DNA from: Nitratiruptor sp. YY09-18
GTDB taxonomy: Bacteria; Campylobacterota; Campylobacteria; Campylobacterales; Nitratiruptoraceae
Assembly (NCBI RefSeq): GCF_016593235.1
Contig: NZ_AP023065.1
Location: 620,001-684,000 of the forward strand
DNA length: 64,000 nt
Direction of reading: 5' to 3'
The first letter of the stretch is position 1. Each line of letters starts with the position of its first letter. Position numbers and translations under genes: made by a program. Below the pieces are notes generated by a model. The model had not been told where the DNA came from, did no database searches, and worked only from the letters and a program-made list of their open reading frames with translations. Below are positions 25,715 to 35,736 of the stretch, one piece after another.

Positions 25715-26836
25715 TTATTTGCCAAACCAGCTTTTTACTTTTTCAAAAATTGAAGAGAAGTTCTTCTCTTGCGGTCTGCTCTCTACGCCAAAACTCTCTT
25801 GGAGTTTATGGAGCAATTCTTGCTGTTCTTGTGTGAGTTTTTGAGGGAAGATGAGTTTAACTTGTGCGATGAGGTTGCCATATTTTCCTGTATGAACATT
25901 TTTAAAACCTTCATTTTTAAAGACAAATTGCTCTTTGTCCTTAGTGCCTACATGGAGTTTGAGCTCTCTTTCGCCTCTTGGAGTCGGGATAGTTATAGCC
26001 TCTCCTAAGGCAGCCTGAGTAAAAAAGACAGGAACTTCCATATAGATATCGTCTTTATATCTAACAAAATGCTCATCCTCTTTGACATGCACATAGATAT
26101 AAAGATCTCCACGCAGTCCCGATGGAGATTCATTTCCCTTCCCTTGGACGCGGATGCGGTTTTCATTGTCTATCCCTTCAGGGATATTAATAGTAATCTT
26201 TTCATGCTGGAGTGCATACCCTTGTCCACTACACTCTTGGCAACGCTCAGTTGCACTCTCCCCAGATCCGTGACATCGAGGACATGTTTGTGAGAATGTC
26301 ATAAATCCTTGGCGATAGTATATTTGACCTCTTCCGTGGCATTCTGGGCAGGATTGGAGAATTCCATTTTTGGCTCCTGTGCCTTTACATGCAGGGCAGG
26401 GGGTTTTATACTCATACTCAATCTCTTTTTGTGTACCAAAGAGTGCCTCTTGGAAATCTATCTCTATCTCAATGGATATATCAAGTGGATACTTCTCATC
26501 ACTTCTTGGTCTTCTACCAAATCCTCTGCCAAACGCCTGGCCAAAAACAGATTCAAAAAAGTCCATAATGTCTTCATAGCTGCTCTGCTCAAATCCACTA
26601 AATCCCTGATTTTCTAGACCACTTTTGCCATAGCGGTCATATAAAGCCCTCTTTTCTTCATCACTAAGCACTTGGTATGCTTCATTGATGAGTTTAAATT
26701 TCTCTTCAGCCTCTTTATCGCCTGGGTTTCTGTCTGGGTGGTATTTGAGAGCCAATTTTCTATATGCTTTTTTTATCTCTTCAAAAGATGCATTACGATC
26801 TACTTCCAAAATCTCGTAGTAATCAATATCCACCAC
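25715..26836 (-). CDS. dnaJ: Chaperone DnaJ (Hsp40)
   Basis: DnaJ stimulates DnaK ATPase activity and holds unfolded proteins. The 373-residue protein has the J-domain with HPD (YHPDRNPGD, near 32-40), a Gly/Phe-rich linker, and four CxxCxGxG zinc repeats ([32 protein letters not shown]) between about 145 and 210. The C-terminal substrate-binding domains follow. dnaK and grpE are not adjacent. The start is one of two consecutive GTG codons at 26836/26833. The promoter is the mirror image of that of recR. Confidence 0.96.
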   Translation of the reverse strand: MVDIDYYEILEVDRNASFEEIKKAYRKLALKYHPDRNPGDKEAEEKFKLINEAYQVLSDEEKRALYDRYGKSGLENQGFSGFEQSSYEDIMDFFESVFGQAFGRGFGRRPRSDEKYPLDISIEIEIDFQEALFGTQKEIEYEYKTPCPACKGTGAKNGILQSCPECHGRGQIYYRQGFMTFSQTCPRCHGSGESATERCQECSGQGYALQHEKITINIPEGIDNENRIRVQGKGNESPSGLRGDLYIYVHVKEDEHFVRYKDDIYMEVPVFFTQAALGEAITIPTPRGERELKLHVGTKDKEQFVFKNEGFKNVHTGKYGNLIAQVKLIFPQKLTQEQQELLHKLQESFGVESRPQEKNFSSIFEKVKSWFGK

Positions 26837-26871
26837 AGTGGGTTCCTTTTAAGTTAATTTTAAGTTGAGTG

Positions 26872-26905
26872 ATTATAGCAAAAAATTGTTTTAATTTGCT
26901 ATAAT
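26872..26905. promoter_or_regulatory. Mirror-image divergent promoters of dnaJ and recR
   Basis: ATTATAGCAAA (26872-26882) and TTTGCTATAAT (26895-26905) form a perfect 11-base inverted repeat around a 12-base AT-rich centre. Each arm is an extended -10 element (TGCTATAAT) facing outward, with dnaJ on the reverse strand and recR on the forward strand. The reverse arm is preceded by a run of T residues (TTTTTTGCTATAAT). Confidence 0.65.
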
Positions 26906-26928
26906 TGGCGCAAAAAACGGGGTAGGGT

Positions 26929-27501
26929 GTGAAGCGTCATCTCAAGAAATTTTATAAGCTCGTAGAGGCCCTCGAGCTCTTACCTACAATAGGAAAGAAG
27001 AGTGCTACAAGGCTTGCTTTTTATATGGTATTAGAAAAGCCTATGGATGCACTCAAAATCGCGCATGCTATTGAGGAAGCGGTAAGTGATGTGCATAAAT
27101 GCAGTCAGTGTGGGGGGCTCAGTGAAGATGAGATCTGCTATATCTGTAGCGATACTATGCGAGACAACACTACACTTTGCCTTGTAGAAAACCCTAAAGA
27201 TATCTATGTAATCGAAGAGAGTGGCGAGTATAACGGCTACTACTTTGTCTTTGATAAGCTCAACCAGCAAAATATTGATAAGCTCAGAGAGGTTATCAAC
27301 GCGCGGAAAACACAAGAGATAATTTTTGCATTTACCCCATCAATCCAAAGTGATGCACTTATACTCTATATCGAAGATCAATTAGGGGAGTATGATTTGC
27401 AGTTTACAAAGATTGCACAAGGAGTCCCTACTGGAGTCAATCTGGAAAATGTAGATACACTCTCTTTGTCAAAAGCTATAGCTGAGAGAGTAAATATATA
27501 A
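26929..27501 (+). CDS. recR: Recombination protein RecR
   Basis: RecR acts with RecO and RecF in gap repair. The 190-residue protein starts at GTG and has an N-terminal helix-hairpin-helix (LELLPTIGKKSATRLAFY), a four-cysteine zinc finger (Cys58, Cys61, Cys70, Cys73), a Toprim domain beginning LCLVENPKDIYVIE and a C-terminal ARGVPTG-like IAQGVPTGVNLE segment. The length is near the family norm of about 198. Confidence 0.95.
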   Translation: MKRHLKKFYKLVEALELLPTIGKKSATRLAFYMVLEKPMDALKIAHAIEEAVSDVHKCSQCGGLSEDEICYICSDTMRDNTTLCLVENPKDIYVIEESGEYNGYYFVFDKLNQQNIDKLREVINARKTQEIIFAFTPSIQSDALILYIEDQLGEYDLQFTKIAQGVPTGVNLENVDTLSLSKAIAERVNI

Positions 27502-27527
27502 ATTAATGAGATGTTACTACATCTTTT

Positions 27528-27536
27528 TGGTATAAT
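27528..27536 (+). promoter_or_regulatory. Extended -10 promoter of the DAHP synthase gene
   Basis: TGGTATAAT preceded by CTTTTT matches the TTTTTGnTATAAT pattern seen elsewhere in the window. It lies 28 bases before the ATG at 27564. Confidence 0.55.
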
Positions 27537-27563
27537 GCGTCAATTTCAAAAAAGGGTATAAAA

Positions 27564-28913
27564 ATGAGTTGGAGTCCAAGTAGTTGGAGAGACTTTCCAA
27601 TCAAACAGCAACCAGAATATAAAAATTTAGATGAACTAAAAGCCGTTGAAGAACAGCTTAAAACTTTTCCTCCTCTTATTTTTGCAGGAGAAGCAAGAGA
27701 ACTCAAAAGCCAGCTTGCGAAAGTTGCAAAAGGTGAAGCAATCCTCTTGCAAGGTGGAGATTGTGCAGAGAGCTTTGCTAATTTCAATGCTACAAATATT
27801 CGTGATCTTTTTAAAGTCTTGTTGCAGATGAATATGATTTTGATGTATGCAACAGGAAAGCCGGTAGTAAAGATTGGCCGCATTGCGGGACAATATGCAA
27901 AACCACGCAGTAGCGACTATGAAGAGATCAATGGCGTGAAGCTTCCGAGTTACAGAGGTGATATTGTTAACGATATTGCATTTACTCCTGAAGCGCGCGA
28001 GGCAAAACCTACAAAACTTCTCGAAGCATACTATAAAAGTGCTGCTACACTCAATCTCATTCGTGCCTATGCACGTGGTGGCTTTGCGGATTTGCGTGCG
28101 ATTCACAAATGGAACCTGGAGTTTTTGCAAGGAAATGATCTTGAGAACAAGTTTGAAGAGCTTGCAGATAAGATCACCCAAGCTCTTAAATTTATGGAGG
28201 CTTGCGGTATCAATCCGGACAATACACCACAGCTGAAGCAGACTACCCTTTATACATCACATGAGGCACTCTTGCTTCCTTATGAAGAGGCACTGACACG
28301 TAAAGATAGCTTCACAGGCGAATGGTATGATTGTAGTGCCCACTTTTTGTGGATAGGTGATAGAACAAGGGATATTGATGGAGCACATGTTGAGTTTTTC
28401 AGAGGTATCAAAAATCCAATCGGTGTGAAAGTCGGACCGACTATGCGGCCAGATGAGCTGATAACTCTCATCGAAAAGCTCAATCCTGAAAATGAGCTAG
28501 GAAGACTTACTCTCATTGTGCGCATGGGTGCACAAAAGATTGGAGATATCTTCCCGCCACTCTTGCGTGCAGTCAAAAATGCAGGCAAAGAGGTGGTCTG
28601 GAGTATCGACCCAATGCATGGAAATACTTACAAAACTTCACAAGGGCTCAAAACGCGTGATTTTGAGAAGGTGTTGAGCGAGGTGAAGCAGTTTATCCAG
28701 ATCCATAAAGCAGAGGGGACGATACCTGGTGGAATGCACTTGGAGATGACAGGTGGTGATGTGACTGAGTGTACAGGAAGTATCAGCTCAGGTATTACTG
28801 AAGAGCTTCTCAATAGTCGCTACCATACCCAGTGTGATCCGCGCCTCAATGCAAATCAGGCACTTGAGCTTGCATTTATGGTAGCCGATACTTTTAAAGA
28901 TTTGCAAAAATGA
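27564..28913 (+). CDS. aroF: Type II 3-deoxy-D-arabino-heptulosonate-7-phosphate synthase
   Basis: This enzyme condenses phosphoenolpyruvate and erythrose-4-phosphate in the first step of the shikimate pathway. The 449-residue length and start [17 protein letters not shown] are typical of the plant-like type II (AroA-II) family. Cys67 in [11 protein letters not shown] is the expected metal ligand. Other signatures are [13 protein letters not shown], the [16 protein letters not shown] region and [11 protein letters not shown]. The last codon overlaps the following rhodanese gene by 4 bases. aroE of the same pathway lies nearby on the other strand. Confidence 0.94.
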   Translation: MSWSPSSWRDFPIKQQPEYKNLDELKAVEEQLKTFPPLIFAGEARELKSQLAKVAKGEAILLQGGDCAESFANFNATNIRDLFKVLLQMNMILMYATGKPVVKIGRIAGQYAKPRSSDYEEINGVKLPSYRGDIVNDIAFTPEAREAKPTKLLEAYYKSAATLNLIRAYARGGFADLRAIHKWNLEFLQGNDLENKFEELADKITQALKFMEACGINPDNTPQLKQTTLYTSHEALLLPYEEALTRKDSFTGEWYDCSAHFLWIGDRTRDIDGAHVEFFRGIKNPIGVKVGPTMRPDELITLIEKLNPENELGRLTLIVRMGAQKIGDIFPPLLRAVKNAGKEVVWSIDPMHGNTYKTSQGLKTRDFEKVLSEVKQFIQIHKAEGTIPGGMHLEMTGGDVTECTGSISSGITEELLNSRYHTQCDPRLNANQALELAFMVADTFKDLQK

Positions 28914-29275
28914 AAAAACTGATACTTTTGGCAGTAGCTGCTATTTTTAGTTTTGCATTTGAAAACGTAGATGCTGCTGCATTTGCAAAACTTTTGCAGC
29001 AAAAAGATGTGGTAGTTTTGGATGTGCGCACGCCGCAAGAGTTTAAGGAGGAGCACATAAAGGGAGCAAATCTTATCCCTATACAGGTATTTCGCTACCT
29101 CTTTTTGGGTGGTAGGGGAATAAGAGATAAGAGTGTTCTTGTATACTGCCATAGCGGTAATCGCAGTGTGAAAGCGAGCAAATGGCTAGAATATTGGGGA
29201 GTTAAAAAAGTTTATAATTTGCGTGGTGGTATTTTAGAGTGGAAAGCCGCTAAGCTCCCACTTGTTAGAGAGTAA
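28910..29275 (+). CDS. Secreted single-domain rhodanese
   Basis: The 121-residue protein has a signal peptide ([18 protein letters not shown]) and one rhodanese domain. [17 protein letters not shown] (37-53) is followed by the active-site loop CHSGNRS with Cys80. Proteins of this kind move sulfane sulfur in the periplasm, but the acceptor is unknown. It is coupled to the DAHP synthase gene by ATGA and converges on aroE with an 11-base overlap. Confidence 0.88.
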   Translation: MKKLILLAVAAIFSFAFENVDAAAFAKLLQQKDVVVLDVRTPQEFKEEHIKGANLIPIQVFRYLFLGGRGIRDKSVLVYCHSGNRSVKASKWLEYWGVKKVYNLRGGILEWKAAKLPLVRE

Positions 29276-30053
29276 GCGCCTCTTTGGCAACTCTTGTAAT
29301 CTCTTCTTTATTAAATGAAAAATCTGTAAAAATCTCAAATGCTAAAATCCCTTGGTAGAGGAGCATCTGGGTTCCATCTTTGTACGTAAGACCTAACTCT
29401 CTTGCCAAAGCCAAGAATGGTGTGAGCTTATTATAGATCACATCGACAGCGTATTTTGCCTCTTGCATGAGTGGTTTGAGAATCTTTTGTGGAGCTGGCA
29501 GAGCCTCATCTTTGAGCCCTGCGGAAGTTGTGTTGATAATAAGATCATATTTTTCTTGCTCAAACTCATCCCATGTATAGCATATAAATCCACGCTCTTT
29601 GAAAAATTGTAGACGTCCTGCGCTGCGATTGAGAATATGGGGATTGTAACCCTTTTCTTTGAGGTAGAGAGCGATCGCTTTGGCAGTCCCACCAGCTCCT
29701 AGTATGAGAATATTTTCAAATGCATACTCTTTGATACTTTCATAAAATCCTGGTGCATCTGTATTGTATGCATAGATTTTGCCATTCTTTTCATACCAGG
29801 TATTGACTGCTTCTACCTCTTTGGCTATACCATATACTTCATCAGCTAGCTTATAGGCCCACTCTTTGTGCGGGACTGTAATATTGATACCTTTGAGTGA
29901 GAGATCAAAGAAGCGCTCTTTGAGTTTTGCGCCATCTTCTACGACTATTTTGGTATAGCACCCATCAAATCCAAGCTTTTGGAAGAGGTAGTTGTGCATT
30001 TTAGGTGAGATCGAGTGAGCGACGGGATTGCCAAAGATTGCGTAGAGCTTCAT
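29265..30053 (-). CDS. aroE: Shikimate dehydrogenase
   Basis: AroE reduces 3-dehydroshikimate with NADPH. The 262-residue protein has the substrate-binding start FGNPVAHSISPKMHN, catalytic Lys63 in ITVPHKEWA, Asp99 in YNTDAPGF, and the NADPH-binding GAGGTAKAIA at 119-128. It overlaps trpE by 4 bases and completes the SPOR-trpE-aroE operon. Confidence 0.95.
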   Translation of the reverse strand: MKLYAIFGNPVAHSISPKMHNYLFQKLGFDGCYTKIVVEDGAKLKERFFDLSLKGINITVPHKEWAYKLADEVYGIAKEVEAVNTWYEKNGKIYAYNTDAPGFYESIKEYAFENILILGAGGTAKAIALYLKEKGYNPHILNRSAGRLQFFKERGFICYTWDEFEQEKYDLIINTTSAGLKDEALPAPQKILKPLMQEAKYAVDVIYNKLTPFLALARELGLTYKDGTQMLLYQGILAFEIFTDFSFNKEEITRVAKEALTL

Positions 30054-31462
30054 TGAGCTAGCTCCTCAAGGGCACGTTTAAGTGCTCCAAGCTTGTTGTT
30101 GACTTCAAGATACTCAAGTTCTGGTTTGCTATCAGCGACAATGCCAGCTCCTGCCTGGAAAACTACTTCGTTCTCTTTAAGAAGTGCTGTGCGGATTGTA
30201 ATTGCACTATCCATATCGCCATTGAAACCAAAATATCCTACGCTTCCACTATAATAGCCTCTTTTGAGTCCTTCAAACTCTGCAATAAGCTCCATAGCTC
30301 TAATTTTTGGGGCTCCTGTCATAGTTCCGGCAGTAAAGGTAGCCATGAAAAGATCAAACATGTCATACTTCTTATCCAAAACACCTACTACATCACTTAC
30401 CATATGCATCACATGGCTATAGCGCTCTACGCGCATAATCTCTGGAACCTTCACAGATCCAGCCTTTGCCACACGACCCACATCGTTGCGCCCAAGATCT
30501 ATGAGCATAACATGTTCGGCTACTTCTTTTGGGTCATTGAGCATTTCGAGTTCGAGTTCTTTGTCTTTGAGTGGAGTAGCTCCCCGTTTTCTTGTCCCTG
30601 CAATTGGGCGCAAAAGTATCTCTCCATCAGTAAGGCGCACCATCACTTCGGGGCTGCTTCCAGCTATTGCAAAATCATCGAACTCCAATAAAAAGAGATA
30701 GGGTGAGGGGTTGAGACTACGGAGCTTGCGGTAGAAGCTAAATCTATCAACGATAGCTTTTTGGGTGAGTCTATTGGATATGACAATCTGAAACACATCG
30801 CCACTGCGAATCATCTCTTTTGATTTTTTTACCATTTCAAAAAACTTCTCTTTTGAGTGGGCAAATTGTGGCTCACCCAAAAGTCTGGCTTTTTTGAGCG
30901 GATGGTATGTGTAGCTATCTTTGATGCTCTCTTCAACCTTTGCAAAAATATCATTAGCTACATGTTCTCTAGGTGTAATGAGTGAGAGGGTGGAGTTTTT
31001 ATGTGAATAGGCGACGATAAGTTTTGGGCGTATCATATAAAAGTCTGGTGTGTGGAGAGTATCTTCAAGATTTAGCATAAAGGGTTTGAGAACCGGTTCA
31101 AACTCTTTAACCATATCATAGCCGATATAGCCTATAAATCCATCGACAAAGCCAACACCTAGCTCTTTGGATTTTTGTTTATAGGCTGCAAAGTCGATTT
31201 TTTTATAATACTTTTTCATAAAGAGCAAAGGATTGCTTGCTATCTCTTGTATGTTGCCTTGGATGTCTTTATAAAAACTCTTGCCATCCTGGCTCCAGAT
31301 AGCCTCCTCTTCACCACAGACTATATAGCTAAAATTGCCATCGGTTGTATTGACAACGCTTTCAAAGAGGAAGCTCTTCTCACCCTCAAAGAGATCTTTT
31401 ATCTTTTCATACAGAGCAATGGGTGTGAACTCATCAAGCATAAACTGCTTGGCAGCAATCAT
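30050..31462 (-). CDS. trpE: Anthranilate synthase component I
   Basis: The 470-residue chorismate-utilising enzyme makes anthranilate for tryptophan synthesis. Signatures are the GDVFQIVISNRLTQ segment, RPIAGTRKRG, LIDLGRNDVGRV and TFTAGTMTGAPKIRAMELI. The N-terminal domain is that of TrpE rather than isochorismate synthase. A para-aminobenzoate synthase (PabB) is the main alternative, because no trpD or trpG is adjacent. It is coupled by ATGA on both sides to the SPOR gene and aroE. Confidence 0.85.
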   Translation of the reverse strand: MIAAKQFMLDEFTPIALYEKIKDLFEGEKSFLFESVVNTTDGNFSYIVCGEEEAIWSQDGKSFYKDIQGNIQEIASNPLLFMKKYYKKIDFAAYKQKSKELGVGFVDGFIGYIGYDMVKEFEPVLKPFMLNLEDTLHTPDFYMIRPKLIVAYSHKNSTLSLITPREHVANDIFAKVEESIKDSYTYHPLKKARLLGEPQFAHSKEKFFEMVKKSKEMIRSGDVFQIVISNRLTQKAIVDRFSFYRKLRSLNPSPYLFLLEFDDFAIAGSSPEVMVRLTDGEILLRPIAGTRKRGATPLKDKELELEMLNDPKEVAEHVMLIDLGRNDVGRVAKAGSVKVPEIMRVERYSHVMHMVSDVVGVLDKKYDMFDLFMATFTAGTMTGAPKIRAMELIAEFEGLKRGYYSGSVGYFGFNGDMDSAITIRTALLKENEVVFQAGAGIVADSKPELEYLEVNNKLGALKRALEELAQ

Positions 31463-32241
31463 CGAGTAACCTTTGCGATGAATGCTCCTCTAGCTATATT
31501 TTTGCGCACTTTTGGCAAATATCTAGCAGCTTCGCTTCTGCTTGAAAAAGGACCTACATAGACTCTTTTGACCTTTTTGCCTTTGATAGTAAACTCCTTG
31601 ATGATGTAAGTAAAACCAATTCTTTTGATTTTTGCCAAAAAGGCTTTATCTGGATCATACATCATAAATGCACCCACTTGAATATAGTAGTTGCCACTTT
31701 TATGCACTGGTTTTGGCTGCGGCTTAGGCGTTGCCGGTTTTGCTACTCGCTTAGCAGCACCTTTCTTTGCTTCTTTTGGTTTAGCAATTTTTTGTTCTGG
31801 TTGAGGTTTTGGTGCTGCAGGTTTTGTTTGATGAGTAGCACTCTGTTGGTTAACTTTGGTTGGTTTATTTTTAGATTTTTCTGTCTCCATTATCTCATTG
31901 AGAACTCTGTCTACTTCCTCTTGGTTAGATTGACTCTCTTCATTTGTAACTTTGCTGCTTTCATTCGTGATTGGAACCTCTTCAAAGTTCTCCTCTTGTT
32001 CACTATTTTCCTCGATTGCTTGTGTTGCTACAAGTTTCTCTTGTGGAGCACTGGATGATTCGGTCACCATCTTTACGATACTGATAACCACTATAAAAAT
32101 TGAAATAACAAGAGCGCCTATAATTGCATAACGCTTGATTTTATCTTTTTTATCGTAATTTTCTAATACAATATCGTCAAGCTCATTGTGATGGAGCTCT
32201 TCTAAATCTTCAAAAGTCTCCTGGAGGTTCTCTTTATCCAT
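31459..32241 (-). CDS. SPOR-domain membrane protein
   Basis: The 260-residue protein has an acidic cytoplasmic N-terminus (1-35), a membrane helix (38-58), a long linker rich in Lys, Pro, Ala and Gln (about 60-182) and a C-terminal SPOR domain starting NYYIQVGAFMM and ending in VYVGPFSSRSEAARYLPKVR. SPOR domains bind denuded glycan strands at division sites, so a cell-division or envelope role is likely. It is the first gene of an operon with trpE and aroE, which is functionally unrelated. Confidence 0.85.
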   Translation of the reverse strand: MDKENLQETFEDLEELHHNELDDIVLENYDKKDKIKRYAIIGALVISIFIVVISIVKMVTESSSAPQEKLVATQAIEENSEQEENFEEVPITNESSKVTNEESQSNQEEVDRVLNEIMETEKSKNKPTKVNQQSATHQTKPAAPKPQPEQKIAKPKEAKKGAAKRVAKPATPKPQPKPVHKSGNYYIQVGAFMMYDPDKAFLAKIKRIGFTYIIKEFTIKGKKVKRVYVGPFSSRSEAARYLPKVRKNIARGAFIAKVTR

Positions 32242-32266
32242 ATTGATGCCTTTGTATATTTTTTAT

Positions 32267-32272
32267 ATTATA
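32267..32272 (-). promoter_or_regulatory. -10 box upstream of the SPOR-trpE-aroE operon
   Basis: Reverse-strand TATAAT about 26 bases upstream of the SPOR gene start. Flanks are AT-rich with no evident -35. Confidence 0.4.
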
Positions 32273-32300
32273 GGTAAATTTGCTAAATTGTTTATGAAGA

Positions 32301-32314
32301 GGGGCAATAGCCCC
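32301..32314 (-). terminator. Stem-loop after glyA
   Basis: GGGGC (32301-32305) and GCCCC (32310-32314) form a 5-base GC stem with a 4-base loop just beyond the glyA stop. The following reverse-strand sequence is only partly T-rich, so it may be a weak terminator separating glyA from the SPOR operon. Confidence 0.5.
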
Positions 32315-32323
32315 AATAGGTGG

Positions 32324-33571
32324 TTAGTAAGTTGGCTGCGTATAGATAACAAATTTGCGAGCAAGTGCCACCATCTCCTCTTTGATTTTTTCTTGGAGAT
32401 TGACATCTTGGATATTGTCTAATATATCTGCGATTTTATTCGCTATGAGTTCAAACTCTGCCTCTTTCATACCACGAGCGGTGAGCGCTGGACTTCCGAT
32501 GCGAATTCCGCTTGTCACAAAAGGACTGCGAGTTTCCCCTGGAACTGTGTTTTTGTTGACTGTGATACCGGCACGTCCTAGAGCCTCGTCTGCATCTTTA
32601 CCGCTAAAGTCTCTATCAAGAAAACTTACAAGTACGAGGTGGTTATCTGTACCACCACTGACCACATTGTAGCCTCTGTTCATAAGCACAGTTGCAAGAG
32701 TTTGGGCGTTTTTCTTCACCTGTTTTGCATACTCTTTCCAGTCTGGCTTGAGATTTTCTCCAAAACCAACTGCTTTTGCAGCTATTACATGCACAAGAGG
32801 TCCGCCCTGAAGACCCGGAAATATTGCACTATTGATTTTTTTGGCAATATCAGGATCATTGGTCATGATCATTCCACCGCGAGGTCCGCGGAGTGTTTTG
32901 TGTGTTGTAGTTGTGACAACGTCACAGTATGGAAATGGACTCGGATGTTCACCAGCGGCAACAAGACCTGCAATATGTGCGATGTCTGCCATTAATATCG
33001 CACCAACTTCATCTGCGATCTCTCTAAACTTCTTAAAATCGATAACTCTAGGATATGCACTCGCACCACACACAATGAGCTTTGGTCGCACAATTTTGGC
33101 AATATCTAGAACTCTATCATAATCGATCCAGCCCTCATCATTGACACCATAAAAAAAACTTTGATAGATTTTGCCACTAGCATTGACTTTTGCACCATGA
33201 GTGAGATGGCCACCGTGACTCAAATCCATTCCCAAAATCTTGTCATAGGGCTTGAGGAGTGCAAGATAGACCCCTTGGTTTGCCTGACTACCAGAGTGTG
33301 GCTGCACATTTACATATTCGCAACCAAAGAGTTTCTTGGCTCGCTCAATCGCTAGCTCCTCTACCGCATCCGCATATTCACATCCGCCATAGTAGCGTTT
33401 GCCAGGATACCCTTCGGCATATTTGTTTGTAAATATACTCCCCATCGCTTCCATGACGGCAGGGCTTGTGAAGTTTTCGCTTGCAATCATCTCAAGATGG
33501 TCAGTTTGGCGTTTGAGCTCTTTTTCAAGTATCTCATAAACTGCTGGATCGGCATTTTTTAAAAAATCCAT
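32324..33571 (-). CDS. glyA: Serine hydroxymethyltransferase
   Basis: GlyA interconverts serine and glycine and supplies one-carbon units on tetrahydrofolate. The 415-residue PLP enzyme shows [24 protein letters not shown], the [16 protein letters not shown] segment with the PLP lysine, and FPGLQGGP. I start it at ATG 33571, which overlaps the lysS stop as TGATG; the codon before it is a TTG. A stem-loop follows the gene. Confidence 0.97.
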   Translation of the reverse strand: MDFLKNADPAVYEILEKELKRQTDHLEMIASENFTSPAVMEAMGSIFTNKYAEGYPGKRYYGGCEYADAVEELAIERAKKLFGCEYVNVQPHSGSQANQGVYLALLKPYDKILGMDLSHGGHLTHGAKVNASGKIYQSFFYGVNDEGWIDYDRVLDIAKIVRPKLIVCGASAYPRVIDFKKFREIADEVGAILMADIAHIAGLVAAGEHPSPFPYCDVVTTTTHKTLRGPRGGMIMTNDPDIAKKINSAIFPGLQGGPLVHVIAAKAVGFGENLKPDWKEYAKQVKKNAQTLATVLMNRGYNVVSGGTDNHLVLVSFLDRDFSGKDADEALGRAGITVNKNTVPGETRSPFVTSGIRIGSPALTARGMKEAEFELIANKIADILDNIQDVNLQEKIKEEMVALARKFVIYTQPTY

Positions 33572-35097
33572 CAACTCTCTCCTTTTTCTTGATTATTTCT
33601 ATTCTCTTTTGGCAAAGGGCGCATAGCTGGGAAAAGAATCACATCGCGAATAGTGTGTTGATTTGTCAACAGCATCACAAGGCGGTCTATTCCTATCCCT
33701 TCTCCAGCAGTAGGGGGCATTCCATAGCCAAGTGCACGTACAAAATCCTCATCCATATGCATAGCCTCATCATCCACATCTTTTGCAGCAACTTGTGCTT
33801 TGAAGCGTTCATATTGATCGAGTGGATCATTGAGCTCATTGAAGCCGTTTGCTATCTCTTTGCCAGCAATGAAAAGCTCAAATCTTTCTGCAATATTTGG
33901 GTCGGTGTCACTACGTCTTGCAAGAGGACTGATGTCAATTGGAAAATGGGTGATGAATGTTGGATTGATAAGTTTTTCTTCTACAAAATTATCGAAAAGC
34001 TCTGCTTGCAATGCACCAAGACTCATTTTGTCTGCAAATTCTAGCTCGATGCCGTTTTCTTTGAGAAAAGTAATGATTTTGGCTCTATCTTCTACAACAT
34101 CTTCTGGCACATTGCCGATCTCTATGATCGCATCTTTGTATTTTATCTTGTCAAATGGCGTAGAAAAGTCGATAGTATGTTCACCATACGGGAGCTTTTT
34201 TGGAAGTCCCAACTTATCAAAAAGGTAATCAAAGAGATCTTCAGTGAGTTTCATGAGATCTTCATATGTATGGTAAGCCCAGTAGAACTCTATCATAGTA
34301 AACTCTGGATTGTGCGTAGCATCCATACCTTCATTACGAAAATTGCGGTTGATCTCAAAGACAGCTTCAAAACCGCCTACAACAAGGCGTTTGAGATAGA
34401 GTTCTGGAGCAATACGCAAATATCTATCTACACCCAGCGCATTGTGGTGGGTAATAAATGGTCTCGCATTTGCACCACCTGGAATTGGATGCATCATAGG
34501 AGTTTCTACTTCCAAAAAGCCATGATCTTCAAAAAATTGGCGTATGAGACTTACGATACGGCTACGCATAACAAAGACTTTTTTCACATCTGGATTCATG
34601 ATCAGATCGAGATATCTTTGGCGATAGCGTAGCTCTTTGTCTTGGAGACCATGATACTTTTCTGGCAGAGGAACGATAGCTTTTGTAACGAGATTGAGCT
34701 CTTTGACATGGAGAGTGAGTTCCCCTGTACGTGTTACAAAAGGATAGCCTATTGCTTCGATGATATCGCCAACTTCGATAAGCTTTTTGACCTTTTTAAA
34801 CCAATCTTTCCCAAGTTCATCTTGATTGAAGTATATTTGTACTAGGCCGCTCTCATCCTCTATCTTTGCAAATGCGGCTTTACCCATATGGCGCAAAAAC
34901 TTGATGCGGCCAGTGAGTTTAACGCAAACGCTCTCATCTTTTTTCTCTTCTCTCTCTTTTATATATGCAAATTTTTCTAAAAATTCGCTATTTTTTATCT
35001 CTTTACAAAAGCCATGCCCATAAGGATTGATACCCTCTTTGCGAAGTTCCTCGGCTTTTTGAATACGTTGCTGTTCATACTGGTTGTCAAATATCAA
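33571..35097 (-). CDS. lysS: Lysyl-tRNA synthetase, class II
   Basis: The 508-residue enzyme has the N-terminal OB anticodon-binding domain ([18 protein letters not shown], about 60-77) and the class II catalytic core: motif 2 [23 protein letters not shown] and motif 3 [12 protein letters not shown]. The start is a TTG directly after the cvpA stop, with AAGGAG six bases upstream. It sits in the gatC-pilT-cvpA-lysS-glyA run, which mixes translation and envelope genes. Confidence 0.96.
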   Translation of the reverse strand: MIFDNQYEQQRIQKAEELRKEGINPYGHGFCKEIKNSEFLEKFAYIKEREEKKDESVCVKLTGRIKFLRHMGKAAFAKIEDESGLVQIYFNQDELGKDWFKKVKKLIEVGDIIEAIGYPFVTRTGELTLHVKELNLVTKAIVPLPEKYHGLQDKELRYRQRYLDLIMNPDVKKVFVMRSRIVSLIRQFFEDHGFLEVETPMMHPIPGGANARPFITHHNALGVDRYLRIAPELYLKRLVVGGFEAVFEINRNFRNEGMDATHNPEFTMIEFYWAYHTYEDLMKLTEDLFDYLFDKLGLPKKLPYGEHTIDFSTPFDKIKYKDAIIEIGNVPEDVVEDRAKIITFLKENGIELEFADKMSLGALQAELFDNFVEEKLINPTFITHFPIDISPLARRSDTDPNIAERFELFIAGKEIANGFNELNDPLDQYERFKAQVAAKDVDDEAMHMDEDFVRALGYGMPPTAGEGIGIDRLVMLLTNQHTIRDVILFPAMRPLPKENRNNQEKGES

Positions 35098-35727
35098 CTA
35101 CTGCTCCTTGCTAAGATTTGTTTCTATTGCTTCTTTGATCTTTTTTTCAACGATTTTTGATGTCTCATTTTTTATGTCAGTTTGTAACTCTTTGGTTGTC
35201 TGTGCTGTTTGCTCTTTAACAGGAGTTCCTATAAATTCTTGCGGTTTGAGTTTGATGATATAGCCGCCGGTTTTGACAAGAACTGGATAAAGTACAGAAT
35301 TTTTAGTGTATTTTGCTATAAATCCTTTAAAAGCTTCGATACTTGAGACTGCATAGATTAATACTGCAATGATCAAAAAGATCTTCGCCCAGCCAAAGAG
35401 AAGTCCTAGGAGTTTATTGAGCATGCCCATGCCACTTGCATGGGTGAGTTTGGTGACTAGTGAGCCAAGAAGCACCATTGCAAGCCAGATTGTAAAGAGC
35501 CCTGTAATAAATCCTACAAATGTAAGAGCTGCTTCATTTTTGATAACAAAAATATTATCACTTATAAATTTGCCTATAACATCAGCGTAGCGGGAACCGT
35601 AGTAGATACCGCCTATTATTCCAGCAAGACCAAAAAACTCTTTGACAAATCCATCCAAGAGCCCTTTGAGTCCCAAAAAAAGGATTATTACTCCAACTAC
35701 AATATCAAAAAAACTAATGCCATCCAT
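35098..35727 (-). CDS. cvpA: CvpA family membrane protein
   Basis: The 209-residue protein has four hydrophobic helices in the first 130 residues (near 7-28, 33-50, 63-88 and 100-125), starting with ISFFDIVVGVIILFLGLKGLLDGFVKE, the CvpA pattern of a glycine-rich second half. A hydrophilic helical tail follows. CvpA is tied to colicin V export and envelope stress in E. coli, but its molecular role is unclear. It sits between pilT and lysS. Confidence 0.8.
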   Translation of the reverse strand: MDGISFFDIVVGVIILFLGLKGLLDGFVKEFFGLAGIIGGIYYGSRYADVIGKFISDNIFVIKNEAALTFVGFITGLFTIWLAMVLLGSLVTKLTHASGMGMLNKLLGLLFGWAKIFLIIAVLIYAVSSIEAFKGFIAKYTKNSVLYPVLVKTGGYIIKLKPQEFIGTPVKEQTAQTTKELQTDIKNETSKIVEKKIKEAIETNLSKEQ

Positions 35728-35736
35728 TGGAATTCC

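Noticed and set aside
27636-28181. 181-codon frame antisense to the DAHP synthase gene
   Set aside because: It is Cys/Phe/Ile-rich, without start signals, inside a well-supported gene.
33589-34632. Open frames antisense to lysS
   Set aside because: They are shadow frames of lysS with Phe/Ser/Cys-rich translations and no ribosome sites.
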